This document shows positions 49,801 to 59,600 of a stretch of 64,000 nucleotides of DNA, piece by piece; the stretch's first letter is position 1, and every line of letters begins with the position of its first letter. Where the stretch lies: the NCBI RefSeq assembly GCF_030253575.1, contig NC_080568.1:29074001-29138000 (forward strand), written 5' to 3'. The notes beneath the pieces were generated by a model that saw only the letters and a program-made list of their open reading frames with translations, was not told where the DNA came from and did no database searches. Made by a program: the position numbers and the translations under genes. This stretch comes from Rhododendron vialii (taxonomy: Eukaryota > Streptophyta > Magnoliopsida > Ericales > Ericaceae).

Positions 49801-50688
49801 GCATCACCACCCACAGAATCAAGAGAGAGCTCTCAGTCTATCACTGTAAAATTATTCCAATGTCCACCTATTTTCGTCTCCCTCCCTCTACAATGAACAG
49901 AGGGTACATTTATATGTCTTCTCTCCACTCCCCTCTCTCTGTGGTAACACACTATAGAGTAGTTCATTACTTCTGCACTTTACTTCTAGGAAATAGGAAT
50001 TTATTAATTCTCTGTAACTATTATTATTTTGCTTAGCTCATGTTTCTGACAATGTCTAGAATATGTGTTTTTTGTGCATGATCATTTGAAAAGGTTATGT
50101 GAATGACCCCATTGACAAATACCTCTGGAGTCGCCACTCATAGTCAATGCACATGAGAAGTATTCTTCGTGCAATCAGACTGCTACGATCCGGTTTTAAC
50201 TCCCAACGAACCAAACCGAACCGTAGGATACATACCATATCGGAAGATTTATCTAACATAAGACATGCTCCAGTCGTATTGAAACATAAGAGCCATACAG
50301 TAGGATTTTGACAACACTGTCCAATAAGCATGAATACATCAATAAGGATTCACAAAGAACTCAGAAGGTATGGCCGTATGAGTAACTATGAATAGGCGTT
50401 CCATCGGGGACATCCGATAAAATTGGAAAGATACAGAGAAGATTGGCAAGGCCCTTGCGCAAGGATGACACGCACAAATCGAGAAATGGTCTAAATTTTT
50501 ACTTATCCCAAAAAACTATGAATAGGCGAAACCCTAATTTGTATAACCAAAAGAAGAAAAATAGGTGATTGAATTGGAAAGAGTAATAACCTGGGATGGT
50601 AGTATAGCTGAGTTGTGTCATCCCATACGAAGGAGCATCCCTCGTTTCTCTGCGATTCCTCGGAATCTGGTTCAGTTGTTCCCGCCAT
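43840..50688 (-). CDS. OCRE and G-patch domain protein, AGGF1-like
   Basis: Ten exons: 50591-50688, 48510-48615, 48195-48333, 47462-47519, 47274-47379, 47078-47189, 46384-46656, 45534-45760, 44463-44678 and 43840-43950, giving 481 residues. Residues 15-66 form an OCRE-type aromatic repeat ([20 protein letters not shown], then [20 protein letters not shown]), a fold found in splicing-linked proteins. The middle is acidic ([13 protein letters not shown]) and then conserved ([20 protein letters not shown] and [19 protein letters not shown]), at the place AGGF1 has an FHA domain; I cannot confirm an FHA fold. The C-terminus is a G-patch (about 425-472: [20 protein letters not shown] then [10 protein letters not shown]), which activates DEAH-box helicases. 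A nuclear RNA-processing role is likely by family. Intron 5 is only about 84 bp. Intron 1 (48616-50590) carries a LINE tail, an 18S rRNA fragment and a U6 copy. Confidence 0.88.
45195..45345. repeat. imperfect direct repeat in a G-patch gene intron
   Basis: Two units of roughly 75 bp start AAATGTTGCAGAAA and carry GCACAG(C/T)AGGA and AGGGAACAGTTT followed by a T-rich stretch and CAAATCT. They differ by small indels. It lies between exons 8 and 9 of the gene. Confidence 0.65.
48639..49100 (-). mobile_element. LINE (L1-type) 3' fragment
   Basis: On the minus strand, residues read from 49128 down to 48727 match the C-terminal region of plant LINE ORF2 proteins: AVPLCLMW-like [20 protein letters not shown], then [16 protein letters not shown], ending in a stop. 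A short 3' untranslated stretch and an A run (T run 48639-48648 on plus) close it. Only the 3' end is present, as usual for LINE insertions cut short at the 5' side. It sits in intron 1 of the G-patch gene in sense orientation, 24 bp from exon 2. Confidence 0.8.
49606..49842 (-). pseudogene. nuclear 18S rRNA fragment (pseudogene) in antisense on the plus strand
   Basis: On the minus strand about 235 bp match the part of 18S rRNA that runs from the GAGAGCTCT...TTGATTCT segment through GGTGCATGGCCGTTCTTAGT-type sequence (here TGGTGATGCATGGCCGTTCT), ACGAGACCT, GCTAACTAGCTATG and GACTATGGCC to the GGGCCGCACG...CGCTAC segment. The order is unbroken but there are many substitutions and small indels, largely of C-to-T or G-to-A type. 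It cannot be a working rRNA. It lies in intron 1 of the G-patch gene, between the LINE fragment and the U6 copy. Confidence 0.88.
50384..50528. repeat. 15-bp target-site duplication around the U6 copy
   Basis: The words at 50384-50398 and 50514-50528 are identical (AACTATGAATAGGCG). Because they are perfect while the U6 copy differs from the canonical gene at several places, some of those differences may have been present in the source RNA or gene. Confidence 0.93.
50398..50500 (+). pseudogene. U6 snRNA retropseudogene
   Basis: A full-length U6 copy: the 5' stem (GTTCCATCGGGGACATCCGA here, against GTCCCTTCGGGGACATCCGA from memory), GATACAGAGAAGATT with an intact ACAGAG box, CGCAAGGATGACACGCACAA, ATCGAGAAATGGTC and a final T run. 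It departs from the conserved plant sequence where activity needs it: the AGC triad of the catalytic core reads GGC (ATTGGCAAGG for ATTAGCATGG), and other bases differ. No upstream sequence element or TATA box of plant U6 genes lies at the proper distance. A perfect 15-bp repeat AACTATGAATAGGCG flanks it (50384-50398, 50514-50528), with a short extra A-rich tail before the right copy. This is the mark of LINE-driven retrocopying. Confidence 0.93.
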
Positions 50689-51000
50689 TTCACTGAAATA
50701 TCTGAACGCATTATCTCCTAGACGTATACGGTATACATACCCATAGACCAGTTCTTGTTTGATTGTATTGTAAATTAAGAAGAGGCTATGATTCTTCACT
50801 AATTAATTAGTTACCTATAAAGGACCAGAAGAAACAAGTTTTCAATTACTGCGATACCTTTCAACAATTACTCTTGAAAGAAGAAGATTCGAACCAATTC
50901 AAAACAATGCGAAAGTGGCAAGACAATCACGAAGACGATTCGGATAAATTCAACAGTTTGAACCCTTGATATGCCAGTTCTACAGAGAAGCAATGTGCGT

Positions 51001-51002
51001 GC

Positions 51003-51046
<44 letters not shown>
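51001..51046. repeat. compound GT/GA microsatellite
   Basis: A GT run passes directly into a GA run about 310 bp upstream of the G-patch gene start. On the sense (minus) strand it reads CT then CA and probably lies in the promoter or leader. Confidence 0.9.
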
Positions 51047-51051
<5 letters not shown>

Positions 51052-51447
51052 AGGAGTCGGTCGAACCTTGCGCTGCTGTGACGTGAGAAAAAGAAGAGAA
51101 GTAGATGGAGGGAGGATTCTTTCTCATGGCCGCACTGTATTACCCATGGCCGCAATATATTACTCCTGGCCGTATTATTTTGCTCATGGCCGCAATTTTT
51201 GACAGCGTGATTGGTATACACGTTGGTCTGTATTTTGTACATCGGGCCCGCAATTTTAAACGTCACTGTTGACCCTGTGGACGTAATGTTAGAACGTATG
51301 GCCGCAATTTTTTTTACTCATGGACGCAATGTTAGACTTTTAAGTCAGAAATTGGATTTTTCAAGCGGGCCTCTCGGCCTTATTGAACTGAAGTTTATAT
51401 TTTTTAAAATTAAAAAAAACCATTGGAAAAGACAAAAAAAACTTTTA

Positions 51448-51824
51448 GGTTTCATTTGTTTGGACGTAAATCAGAAAGTATTAATTTTACCAATTTTCTG
51501 TTGTCTGGCTAGAAAAATGAGGAAAATATTTCAAGGTACATTTTGAAATTGTTTTCCTCTAGTTTTAGCTGTGAGTCATTTTTGCATTTTTCACTCCCTG
51601 ATGGTCTGACATTTTCCAAAAGCACATATTTAATTACTTTCTTCTCCCAAATCTTATTAGATCCAAAACGAGAGAGAGCTTATTCGATTAAAATATTTCT
51701 AAACTAGCAATCTTCCATTGTTTTGGAAAATATATTTCATGCGCCAACCAAACACCGGAAAAATAAAATTTTAAAATTTGATTTTTGAAAAAACATTTTA
51801 CATTACATCAAAACAAACGGAGCC
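51448..51824. mobile_element. TTA-flanked MITE (Harbinger-like)
   Basis: The left end GGTTTCATTTGTTTGGACGT and the right end, inverted, GGCTCCGTTTGTTTTGATGT are related, and TTA lies on each side (51445-51447, 51825-51827). The ends share the GGnnnCnTTTGTTT pattern of the copy at 34.8 kb. The inner arms are AT-rich and only partly paired. Confidence 0.6.
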
Positions 51825-51997
51825 TTAGAAACCTTCCAATTGGCCCAGTAATTACTTTCCTGGCAAACTTAGAGATTTATTATACTTTCACGAGATTAAA
51901 ATCATTTATGAAAAAAAATGAAAAATGAAAATCCAACCCGAAGAACCCTCTCTATTTGTATCTGAAGATGAAGGTCAGTTCTAGAAATTATTTATGC

Positions 51998-52150
51998 CTT
52001 GTTTGGATTGGTTTTTGAATTTTTTTTTGAAAAATAGTAGAGGTAATAAGTAGAGAGAGATAGAGATAGAGAGAGAAATATTGAAAATAGAAAAATCTAG
52101 GAGGAATTTTTTGAAAAATTCTTTTTGATAAGCAAACCAAACACAACATA
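51998..52150. mobile_element. short MITE-like element
   Basis: The left end GCCTTGTTTGGATTGGTTTT and the right end, inverted, GTTGTGTTTGGTTTGCTTAT are alike. The interior is an AG-rich run. Limits and superfamily are uncertain. Confidence 0.45.
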
Positions 52151-52904
52151 ATTAGCCATTTGCAAAATCACACATGAATATAAACAAAATACCACACGCA
52201 AAGAATATTAATTAACAATTCTCAAGATTGAGAGAGCGGAAGCGTAACAGAATGGGGTTTCATCTTTAAATCTAGGTTCGATTGTCACTGCCAGCAAAAA
52301 AAATCCTTAGAATCATTATTTAATTTTAGAGTCCTGAGATTACCCGGGATAACTGCGAAGTAGCTAGTGTGTAGTTTTAACCCAAAAAAAAAAAAAACAG
52401 GAGCCATTTATAAAAACAGATTTTCCATTTCACATTCTTTCTTTTTTTGGTGCTTCAGAAAATTGCCATTTCACGTTCATTTATACAATACAAGGGCAAA
52501 ATATTTCATTCACCAAATATTGATTCTTTTTCCCCACTTTTCGTATGTTTCAACCATGAAACCGTATCAAATAAGCGATGACATCGAAAAAATTGGAGAC
52601 CTTACATAAAACTTATTTTTCTAATTTCAATAAAATATTATAGATTTTGGTTTTTCTTCCACAAGATTTTGTTCCATTGGTCGGATGAAATTGAAAGCCA
52701 TTCGTGAAGATTTGCGAATGGAGTAAAGTGTCATAATTCAGGAGAAAATTAGGAACATCTAGAAAAAGGCAGTGAAGGGTCCAGAAAGAACGATGGGATA
52801 CTGGAGCTAGCCTAAACAAGGGTTGCGGTTCCCTTGTATATAGTAGTTACTTTTATGGTCCTCCTGGGTTCCACTTGATCAATCTTAGCTCTGCATAAAA
52901 GAGT

Positions 52905-53090
52905 ATATGGTTAGTACCCCAGTCCAGTTGGTTGGTAGATTTGTTCTTCGCACAATTGATCAAGTTTCGACTCTTGAATCTAGTTGGTAAATCTCTTAGT
53001 TCCGACGTGGATAACTTGTCTTTGATCGAACCAAGGAGATAACTATTTGAGGAGCTAATTCGGACACTCCTGACCATCGAAAAAAAAATA
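52905..53090 (+). mobile_element. SINE-like element
   Basis: A box-A-like CAGTTGGTTGGTAG, a box-B-like AGTTTCGACTCTTGAATC and a terminal A run (about 53080-53088) follow one another in the SINE order. The tRNA-like head is drifted and no target duplication is obvious. Confidence 0.4.
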
Positions 53091-53171
53091 CGGAGTAAAA
53101 AAAAGAGTAATATTGTTGTGCCATTGTATTGATCAGATTGACCCTTTTCCTTTCCTTTAACTAGAGTCTAA

Positions 53172-53599
53172 GGGCGTGTTTGATTGCAGATTTCGTTTTA
53201 AGGGGATTCGTAATGATATGAGATTAGGATTGGGATTGAAAATGAGGTGGGATTATTAATGAGGAGATGAATTATTTATTCATGTTTGTTTTGCATAGGA
53301 TTAGGATTGGGATTCGATTGAGAATGGGAATGGATTGTAAATAACATGTTTGTTTTGGCTAGGATTAGGATTGGGATTGGGATTGAAGTGGGTTTTTAAA
53401 TATGTATTGCTCAATCCCATGGGGATGGGATTACTAGTAACACCCCCCCCATGGTATTGCTAATACCCCCATTTTGGGGGATTAACAATCCCATGGGACA
53501 ACTAATCCCCCCTACAAAAACCTAACCAAACAAAGTATTAACAATCCCATGGAATTATTAATCCAATCCTCCCCTCCAAACCTCCTATCAAACACGCCC
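53172..53599. mobile_element. TAA-flanked MITE (Harbinger/Tourist-like)
   Basis: The element is 428 bp, with perfect 13-bp terminal inverted repeats GGGCGTGTTTGAT / ATCAAACACGCCC and a TAA duplication (53169-53171, 53600-53602). The interior repeats the words AGGATTGGGATTG and its inverse ACAATCCCATGG. No coding sequence. Confidence 0.82.
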
Positions 53600-54199
53600 T
53601 AAAAGAACACAATTGAAAGTTCACAGTAAAATCTCTAGTTCAACTTCTACATGCAAGTGCAAAATCTTATGGGTCACTCTCCCACACCTGAAAGTTTATG
53701 CGAAATAGATGTTGAAGGGGATTCAAACTTCCATTGCGGCCGCATGACGAAAGGTTGCTGTTGGTGAGATGAGTTTCCGATTACTCAGAAGGACTTAATC
53801 ACATGATCTTACATGATTGTATGTTCCATCCAAAAATAGTACAAACATTTTTCAATACCAGGTTACGGGGTTAAGAATGTTGTTTTTTGCTCTGCTTAAA
53901 TATTAGTACATGAAAATGAGGATCACGTTGAGTACTATCGAGTGTGACATCCTAGATGATAGTGCAGATTCCCTCGGACCGAGTAAGAGTTAGAAAAGAG
54001 TGCATGCCAAAATAGAGCAAAAAGTTTACGCCTACCACTCAACACTCCTCGCTCCTCTTACCATTCTTAATCTCGTTATTCAAAAGTGTTTTGTATGGTC
54101 CGGATTTTAAAAAACTCTTCCAGAAAAAAAAAATTTAAAATACGGACCATCGATTACCGAGACGGATAGTGAGACATTGAGTGGTGGGTGTAGTCTTGC

Positions 54200-54955
54200 T
54201 AAAAAAAGAGCCAGTAATGCTACACACACAACAAAAATGCATAAATTTTGTGCGCAGATTTGTTGTGGGGTCCACTACGGATCCTATATAAACGGTCCAA
54301 GCTGTTCATTAAATGTAAAATATTTTTTCGATACTTATAAATGCTCGATTTAATTATTTAACTTTTCATTTGGATTTCAAGATAATGAAAAGTTGGATGA
54401 TTTAATCGAGCACCTATAGATATCGGATTGAGCTGATTTTTCGCGGAGGACCTTGAAAAAATGTTTTACATTTTATAAACGACTTGGATCATTTGTGTGG
54501 GCCCTACAAACGGAACTGTGCGTGATCTGTGTAGAGAAAGTATGTGTGAACAGACTTACTGTTTCTAAAGCAGAAAGTCTACACACACATACAATCTGTG
54601 CATAGATTTCGTTGTGGGGCCCACCACGGATCCCACACAAATCATCCGAGCCGTTTATTAAATGTAAAACATTTTTTCAAAGGTCCCCGTAAAAAATAAT
54701 CTCAATCTGATACCTATAGGTGCTCGATCCAACCATATAACTTTTCATTATCCAGAAATCTAAATGAAAAGTTAGATAGTTGGATGAAGCACCAATATGT
54801 GTTGGATGAAGCACCTATAGGTATTGGATTGAGCTTATTTTTTACGGGGACCCTTGAAAAAATGTTTTACATTTAATGAACGACTTAGATGATTTGTGTA
54901 AAACTCGTGGTGGGCGCCACAAAGAAATCTGTGTACAGATTGCTATGTGTGTAGC
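54200..54955. mobile_element. pair of related fold-back MITE-like elements in tandem
   Basis: Two units, about 54208-54550 and 54566-54950, each start with TACACACACA-type ends and TGTTGTGG(G)GTCCAC or GTTGTGGGGCCCACC. Each carries TTAAATGTAAAA and ATTTTTTC, has a central palindrome around AACTTTTCATT, and repeats the start inverted at the other end (GTGGGCGCCACAAAG, TGTGTGTAGCA). They are diverged copies of one family. Exact ends and target duplications could not be fixed. Confidence 0.6.
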
Positions 54956-54997
54956 AAAGTTCTTTCTAAAGAGAGGCTCACCGTCGTCTCACTACCA

Positions 54998-55090
54998 GAG
55001 ACACTCTGCACCAATACCATTCATATGTGGAGCACTGAATTGACCGTTGCACCCCTCCCACCTAGTTGCTACTAGAACGACCCTTTCGAA
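54998..55090 (+). repeat. distal copy of a raffinose-synthase promoter segment
   Basis: About 90 bp starting GACACTCTGCACC and running through TTCATATGTGGAGCACTGAA and ACCGTTGCACCCC to AGAACGACCCTTT recurs at about 56290-56375, only 330 bp before the raffinose synthase start. The copies are close in sequence, and the space between them is filled by MITEs and SINEs. Confidence 0.85.
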
Positions 55091-55274
55091 AAGAAAAAAA
55101 AAAGAACATCATAAAATCAGGGACTAAACAATAATTGTAGAAACATCTTAAAATCAGTGAACCGACACTAAAGCCGCCTTCAGCAGAGGTTGACACTTGG
55201 CAGGAGCCCAATTTTTTTTTTTTTTTTGAGTCTCTGGTTCAACTTCCATCCTCGTGCTGTCGATTCTTACATAC

Positions 55275-55650
55275 GAGTGATTTTGTCACTCTCCCAAATT
55301 GTCTACGGAAGTGCCAAAATCAATTCATATTCATTTTGTCACTCTCTAAAAGTTACTCATTCCGTCCCTAAATCAGTGTCCGACGCGCAAAATTAGCCTT
55401 TACAAAACATGCATATTTTCTATTAAAAAATTTAATTTTTTTTCACAATCGAATAGAACTCATTGCTATCTATTGATTTGTGAAAAAAAATTAATTTTTT
55501 TAACTAAACAAATGCATCTTTTTGAAGGCCTAGTTTTGCACGCCGGACACTTATTTAGGGACGGAGGGAGTAACAATTTGGAGAATAACAAAATCAACTC
55601 ATATTGATTTTGGAGTGCCATTAACAATTTGGAGAGTAGCAAAATCACTC
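55275..55650. mobile_element. fold-back element interrupted by a Stowaway MITE
   Basis: The left arm (GAGTGATTTTGTCACTCTCC, then AGTGCCAAAATCAATTCATA) is matched inverted by the right arm (TATTGATTTTGGAGTGCCAT, then GGAGAGTAGCAAAATCACTC). The inner break point is occupied by the Stowaway element at 55356-55570. Confidence 0.75.
55356..55570. mobile_element. Stowaway (Tc1/mariner-type) MITE
   Basis: The element is 215 bp, starting CTCATTCCGTCCCTAAATCA and ending TGATTTAGGGACGGAGGGAG-type (here TTATTTAGGGACGGAGGGAG), with TA on both sides (55354-55355, 55571-55572). Near the ends it shows GTGTCCG / CGGACAC, a usual inner Stowaway motif. Confidence 0.9.
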
Positions 55651-55704
55651 CCTTCTTATATTGAATCAATGCATGAATAAGTGTATCTTTGTTTTGATTT
55701 TTTT

Positions 55705-55870
55705 TTTCCCCGTCAATATTGTATACGTTAGCGGAGTTAACCGGATGTTAGTATGTTAGTTAATAGAGAATTCAGAGGCTATCCATAGTCATGAACCCCG
55801 CCCTTTGTGGGACTTGAACTTCGACCGCTACTGGAGGAGAAAATGAAACAACCAACTCACCAAGCTTGTT
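55705..55870 (-). mobile_element. SINE, left member of an inverted pair
   Basis: On the minus strand the head reads TGGTGAGTTGGTTGTTTCAT then CGGTCGAAGTTCAAGTCCCA (box-B-like), then GGGCGGGGTTCATGACTATG and GATAGCCTCTG, ending in an A run (T run 55698-55707 on plus). The body is the same as that of the SINE at 55975-56155. Confidence 0.7.
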
Positions 55871-55974
55871 TTGATTAAGCCTTCCAATAGTGTATGATGC
55901 AATTGATCTTCCAAACTAATCGGTCAATGAGCTCGGATTTCGAGTTAGCAAAAGTATATATGAGAAACCACTGC

Positions 55975-56155
55975 TAGTGCAGTTGGTTGTCTCTTTTTCC
56001 CCTCCGTGCAGACCTCGGTTCGAGCCCCACGAGGGGCGGGCTTTGGACGCCAGGACTATGGATAGCTTCTGGACCTCCCGGTATTAATTCTAATACCTCA
56101 TTAACTCCCGTCAATTAATGTATATACAATACTAGCCAAAAAAAAAGAAAAAAAC
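55975..56155 (+). mobile_element. SINE, right member of an inverted pair
   Basis: Box-A-like TAGTGCAGTTGGTTG, box-B GGTTCGAGCCCC, then GGGGCGGGCTTTGGACGCCA, GACTATGGATAGC and an A-rich tail (about 56138-56155). It is about 100 bp from its inverted relative and 470 bp upstream of the raffinose synthase start. Confidence 0.75.
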
Positions 56156-56517
56156 AGAAGTACATTTACCAAAATGAACACATGCCAAGAAAAAATGAGC
56201 ATGGCAAACAGCTCTAGCTAGAAGGCACTCCGTCCATACATTTCTTCTCTCCAAGGCTCACAGTCTCAGCTCACTAGCTACCAAAGATTAGGACACTCTG
56301 CACCATTCATATGTGGAGCACTGAATTGACCGTTGTACCCCTCCCCCCTAGTTGCCACTAGAACGACCCTTTTGAAAGAAGAAAAAAAAAACACAGTTCT
56401 CCAACTTGCTGCTTGTTCTCATACATCTGCAAAACACAGCCACCATTATCTCTTCTGTTAATAACAGAGGTCCATTTTCTCTCCTCCTAGATTTCTCCAT
56501 GTCTTCTCTTCTTTCCC

Positions 56518-56525
56518 TATATATA
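56518..56525 (+). promoter_or_regulatory. TATA box of the raffinose synthase gene
   Basis: CTATATATA lies about 100 bp upstream of the ATG at 56625, the expected place for a plant TATA box with a leader of some 70 nt. In-frame ATGs at 56406 and 56499 lie upstream of it, so they should not be in the main transcript. Confidence 0.7.
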
Positions 56526-56624
56526 CCAGCCTTCCTTTCTTTCCCTGATCAAACCATCACAAGCTTCCTTCCTTCCTCTTCTCTGTCTCTCGCTTGTGCG
56601 CGTGCAAACACACAAATCGTTAGC

Positions 56625-59600
56625 ATGCCTCCAAGCTTGAGCAAAGGCGGCATCGAAGTAGCGGGGATTGAGGACGGTCAAGCATCATCCTCGATCACCC
56701 TGGAAGGATCAACTTTTTTCGCCAATGGCCATCCTGTTCTCACTCACGTCCCTTCTAACATCATCTCAACACCCTCTCCTTTCCTCTCCAAAAACTTGAA
56801 CAAAAACGCAGTCGGCTGCTTCGTTGGCTTCGACGCGACCAAGTTGAAAAGTCGCCACGTGGCATCCTTGGGCAAGCTCAGAAACGTAAACTTCATGAGC
56901 ATATTCAGGTTCAAGGTCTGGTGGACCACCCACTGGGTTGGAACCCAAGGAAAAGACATCCAACCCGAGACCCAAATGGTGCTCCTTGAAAAGTCCACTT
57001 CGGGTCGTCCCTACGTTTTGCTACTTCCAATCCTGGAGGAACAGTTCAGAGCTTCCCTACAGGCTGGCAGCGACGACGACGTGGACATCTGCGTGGAGAG
57101 TGGGTCCACCAAAGTACGGGCAAACAACTTCAGAAGCTGTTTGTACATGCACGTCGGTGACGACCCATATCAACTGGTCAAGGACGCCATGAAGGTCATT
57201 AGGGTCCATTTGGGAACATTCAAATTACTAGAAGAAAAATGCCCTCCAAATATAGTGGACAAATTCGGATGGTGCACTTGGGATGCATTTTACCTTAAGG
57301 TACACCCCAAAGGGGTGTGGGAAGGTGTCAAGGGCCTAGTGGAAGGTGGGGCCCCTCCGGGATTAGTCCTAATAGATGATGGGTGGCAGTCTATTGCCCA
57401 TGATGATGATGACCCCACCAATGGCCAAGAAGGGATGAATCGGACGGCCGCAGGTGAGCAAATGCCATGTAGGCTAATAAAATTTGAAGAGAACCATAAG
57501 TTTAGGGACTATGTTAGTCCTAGGGTACCCCATGATAAGGGCATGGGGGCCTTTGTTAGGGACATTAAAGAGGAATTTAAGAGTGTAGAAAATGTGTATG
57601 TTTGGCATGCACTTTGTGGGTACTGGGGTGGGATTAGGCCTAACGTCAATGGCATGCCTGAGTGTAGGGTAATTTCTCCCAAGTTATCGGAGGGTTTGGA
57701 GATGACTATGGAGGATCTGGCCGTGGACAAGATTGTGAACAATGGGGTCGGGTTGGTGCCGCCGGAGACAGTGGACCGGATGTACGAAGGGCTCCACTCG
57801 CACCTCGAGTCTGTCGGGATCGATGGTGTCAAGGTTGACGTGATACATGTGAGTGTTTTCTCGAACCCCCTCTCTCTCACACGCGTTGCTATACGCGTTC
57901 GCTTGTTATGCATTTTTAGGCTCGCACTTTCCCGACGCTAACGCTTTCACAAACAACTATACAACTTTTGTGCATTCAGTTCTTGCAATTTTTTGTGCAT
58001 GGAGTAGTGCTAGTAATAATAAACAGCAATTTTGTGCATGCAGATACTTGAAATGCTAGCAGAGGAATATGGTGGGAGGGTGGAGTTGGCTAAAGCATAT
58101 TACAAGGCATTGACTGATTCAGTGAGGAAACATTTCAAAGGGAATGGGGTGATTGCTAGCATGGAGCACTGCAATGACTTCATGTACCTCGGAACCGAGG
58201 CGATCGCTCTCGGTCGCGTAGGTACGTGTTCATTGATCAGATTTCAAAAGTGTTCATTGAGAGAAACTATATTAAGAAATTGCTCTGTTTCAATGTTGAC
58301 AGGAGATGATTTCTGGTGCACTGATCCGTCCGGGGACCCGAACGGGACCTTCTGGCTCCAAGGCTGCCACATGGTGCATTGCGCGTACAACAGCCTGTGG
58401 ATGGGGAACTTCATCCACCCTGACTGGGACATGTTCCAGTCGACTCACCCTTGCGCCGGATTCCACGCCGCGTCCCGAGCCATCTCCGGCGGACCCATCT
58501 ACGTTAGCGACTCAGTCGGGAAGCACGATTTCCAGTTGCTCAGGAGCTTGGTGTTACCTGATGGGTCTGTCTTGCGCTGCCGGTGTTACGCGCTCCCGAC
58601 CCGAGATTGTTTGTTTGAAGATCCGTTGCATGATGGCAAAACCATGCTCAAGATTTGGAACCTCAACAAAGTAAGACTCTCTCTCTCTCTCTCTCTCACA
58701 CACATTCACACATATTAGAAATCTCGAAACGTAGGAATCTAAGGCACGACCGTGCAACATTGATGGTCCTAATGTACGTACTAGGACAGGGAGAGAACTT
58801 CTGGGAAACGGAGGCTGTCACGTCTCTCTTAGTGAACCCAGGGACCATTACCAAGCATGGACGGCCTGAATGGGGCCAACACCAATGTTGTCCCTTAAGG
58901 GATAGCAGGGTCCCGGGCTTTTAAATAGGATAGATGTTAACAAGTGCCCCTAGAGCAATACTGGTTACGTGAGGAGGCAAAAAGAATAGGGTTGTGGAAC
59001 ATTTTTGTTTTGTTAAAAATCACTCCTACGATGTGATTCGATCAAGAATTTCGGATTCGCAAACCAGCTCTTCTATGATGTCCCGGTGAATGGTTCATTC
59101 CTCCGAACCGTAAACTAAAACCACCTTTGACATTTCCATATTTTGTTCATCAAGCAGTACTTAAGCCATTCTTCTAATCCAATTTTTCTCTGGCTTGAAT
59201 CTCCAAACAGTTCACTGGAGTTCTTGGGGCTTTTAACTGCCAAGGAGGGGGATGGTGCCCAGAATCCAGGCGAAACATAAGTGCAAGCCATTGTTCACAC
59301 ACTGTGACCTGTTTGGCTGGCCCAAAAGATGTAGAATGGGCCACTGGCGAAAACCCAATTCCCATCAAAGGAGTTGACACTTTTGCCATATACATGTCCC
59401 AACAAAAGGAAATAAAACTATTGAAGCCATCAGAAAGCCTGGAAATTTCCCTCCAGCCATTTGACTATGAACTTCTCACAATCTCTCCTGTCAAGAATTT
59501 ACCGGGTAAAGCGGTCCAGTTTGCTCCGATCGGATTGGTCAACATGCTCAACTCCGGTGGTGCGCTCCAGACGCTAGAGTTCAATGATCATGGGGGTTCG

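Larger units (their letters stand above)
50689..56624. other. 6-kb transposon-rich region between the G-patch gene and raffinose synthase
   Basis: The two genes are transcribed away from each other. The region has a GT/GA microsatellite at the G-patch leader (about 51001-51046), three TTA/TAA-type MITEs or relatives (51448-51824, 51998-52150, 53172-53599), a SINE-like element (52905-53090), two related fold-back elements (54.2-54.95 kb), a Stowaway inside another fold-back (55275-55650), an inverted SINE pair (55.7-56.15 kb) and a promoter-side direct repeat (54998-55090 and 56288-56380). No gene is supported here. Confidence 0.65.

Noticed and set aside
50398-50500. A working U6 snRNA gene
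   Set aside because: The catalytic AGC triad is altered, no upstream sequence element or TATA is seen at the required spacing, and the copy is framed by a target-site duplication.
56406-56624. N-terminal extension of raffinose synthase from ATG 56406 or 56499
   Set aside because: Both lie upstream of the TATA box at 56518, and known raffinose synthases begin close to MPPSLSKGG.
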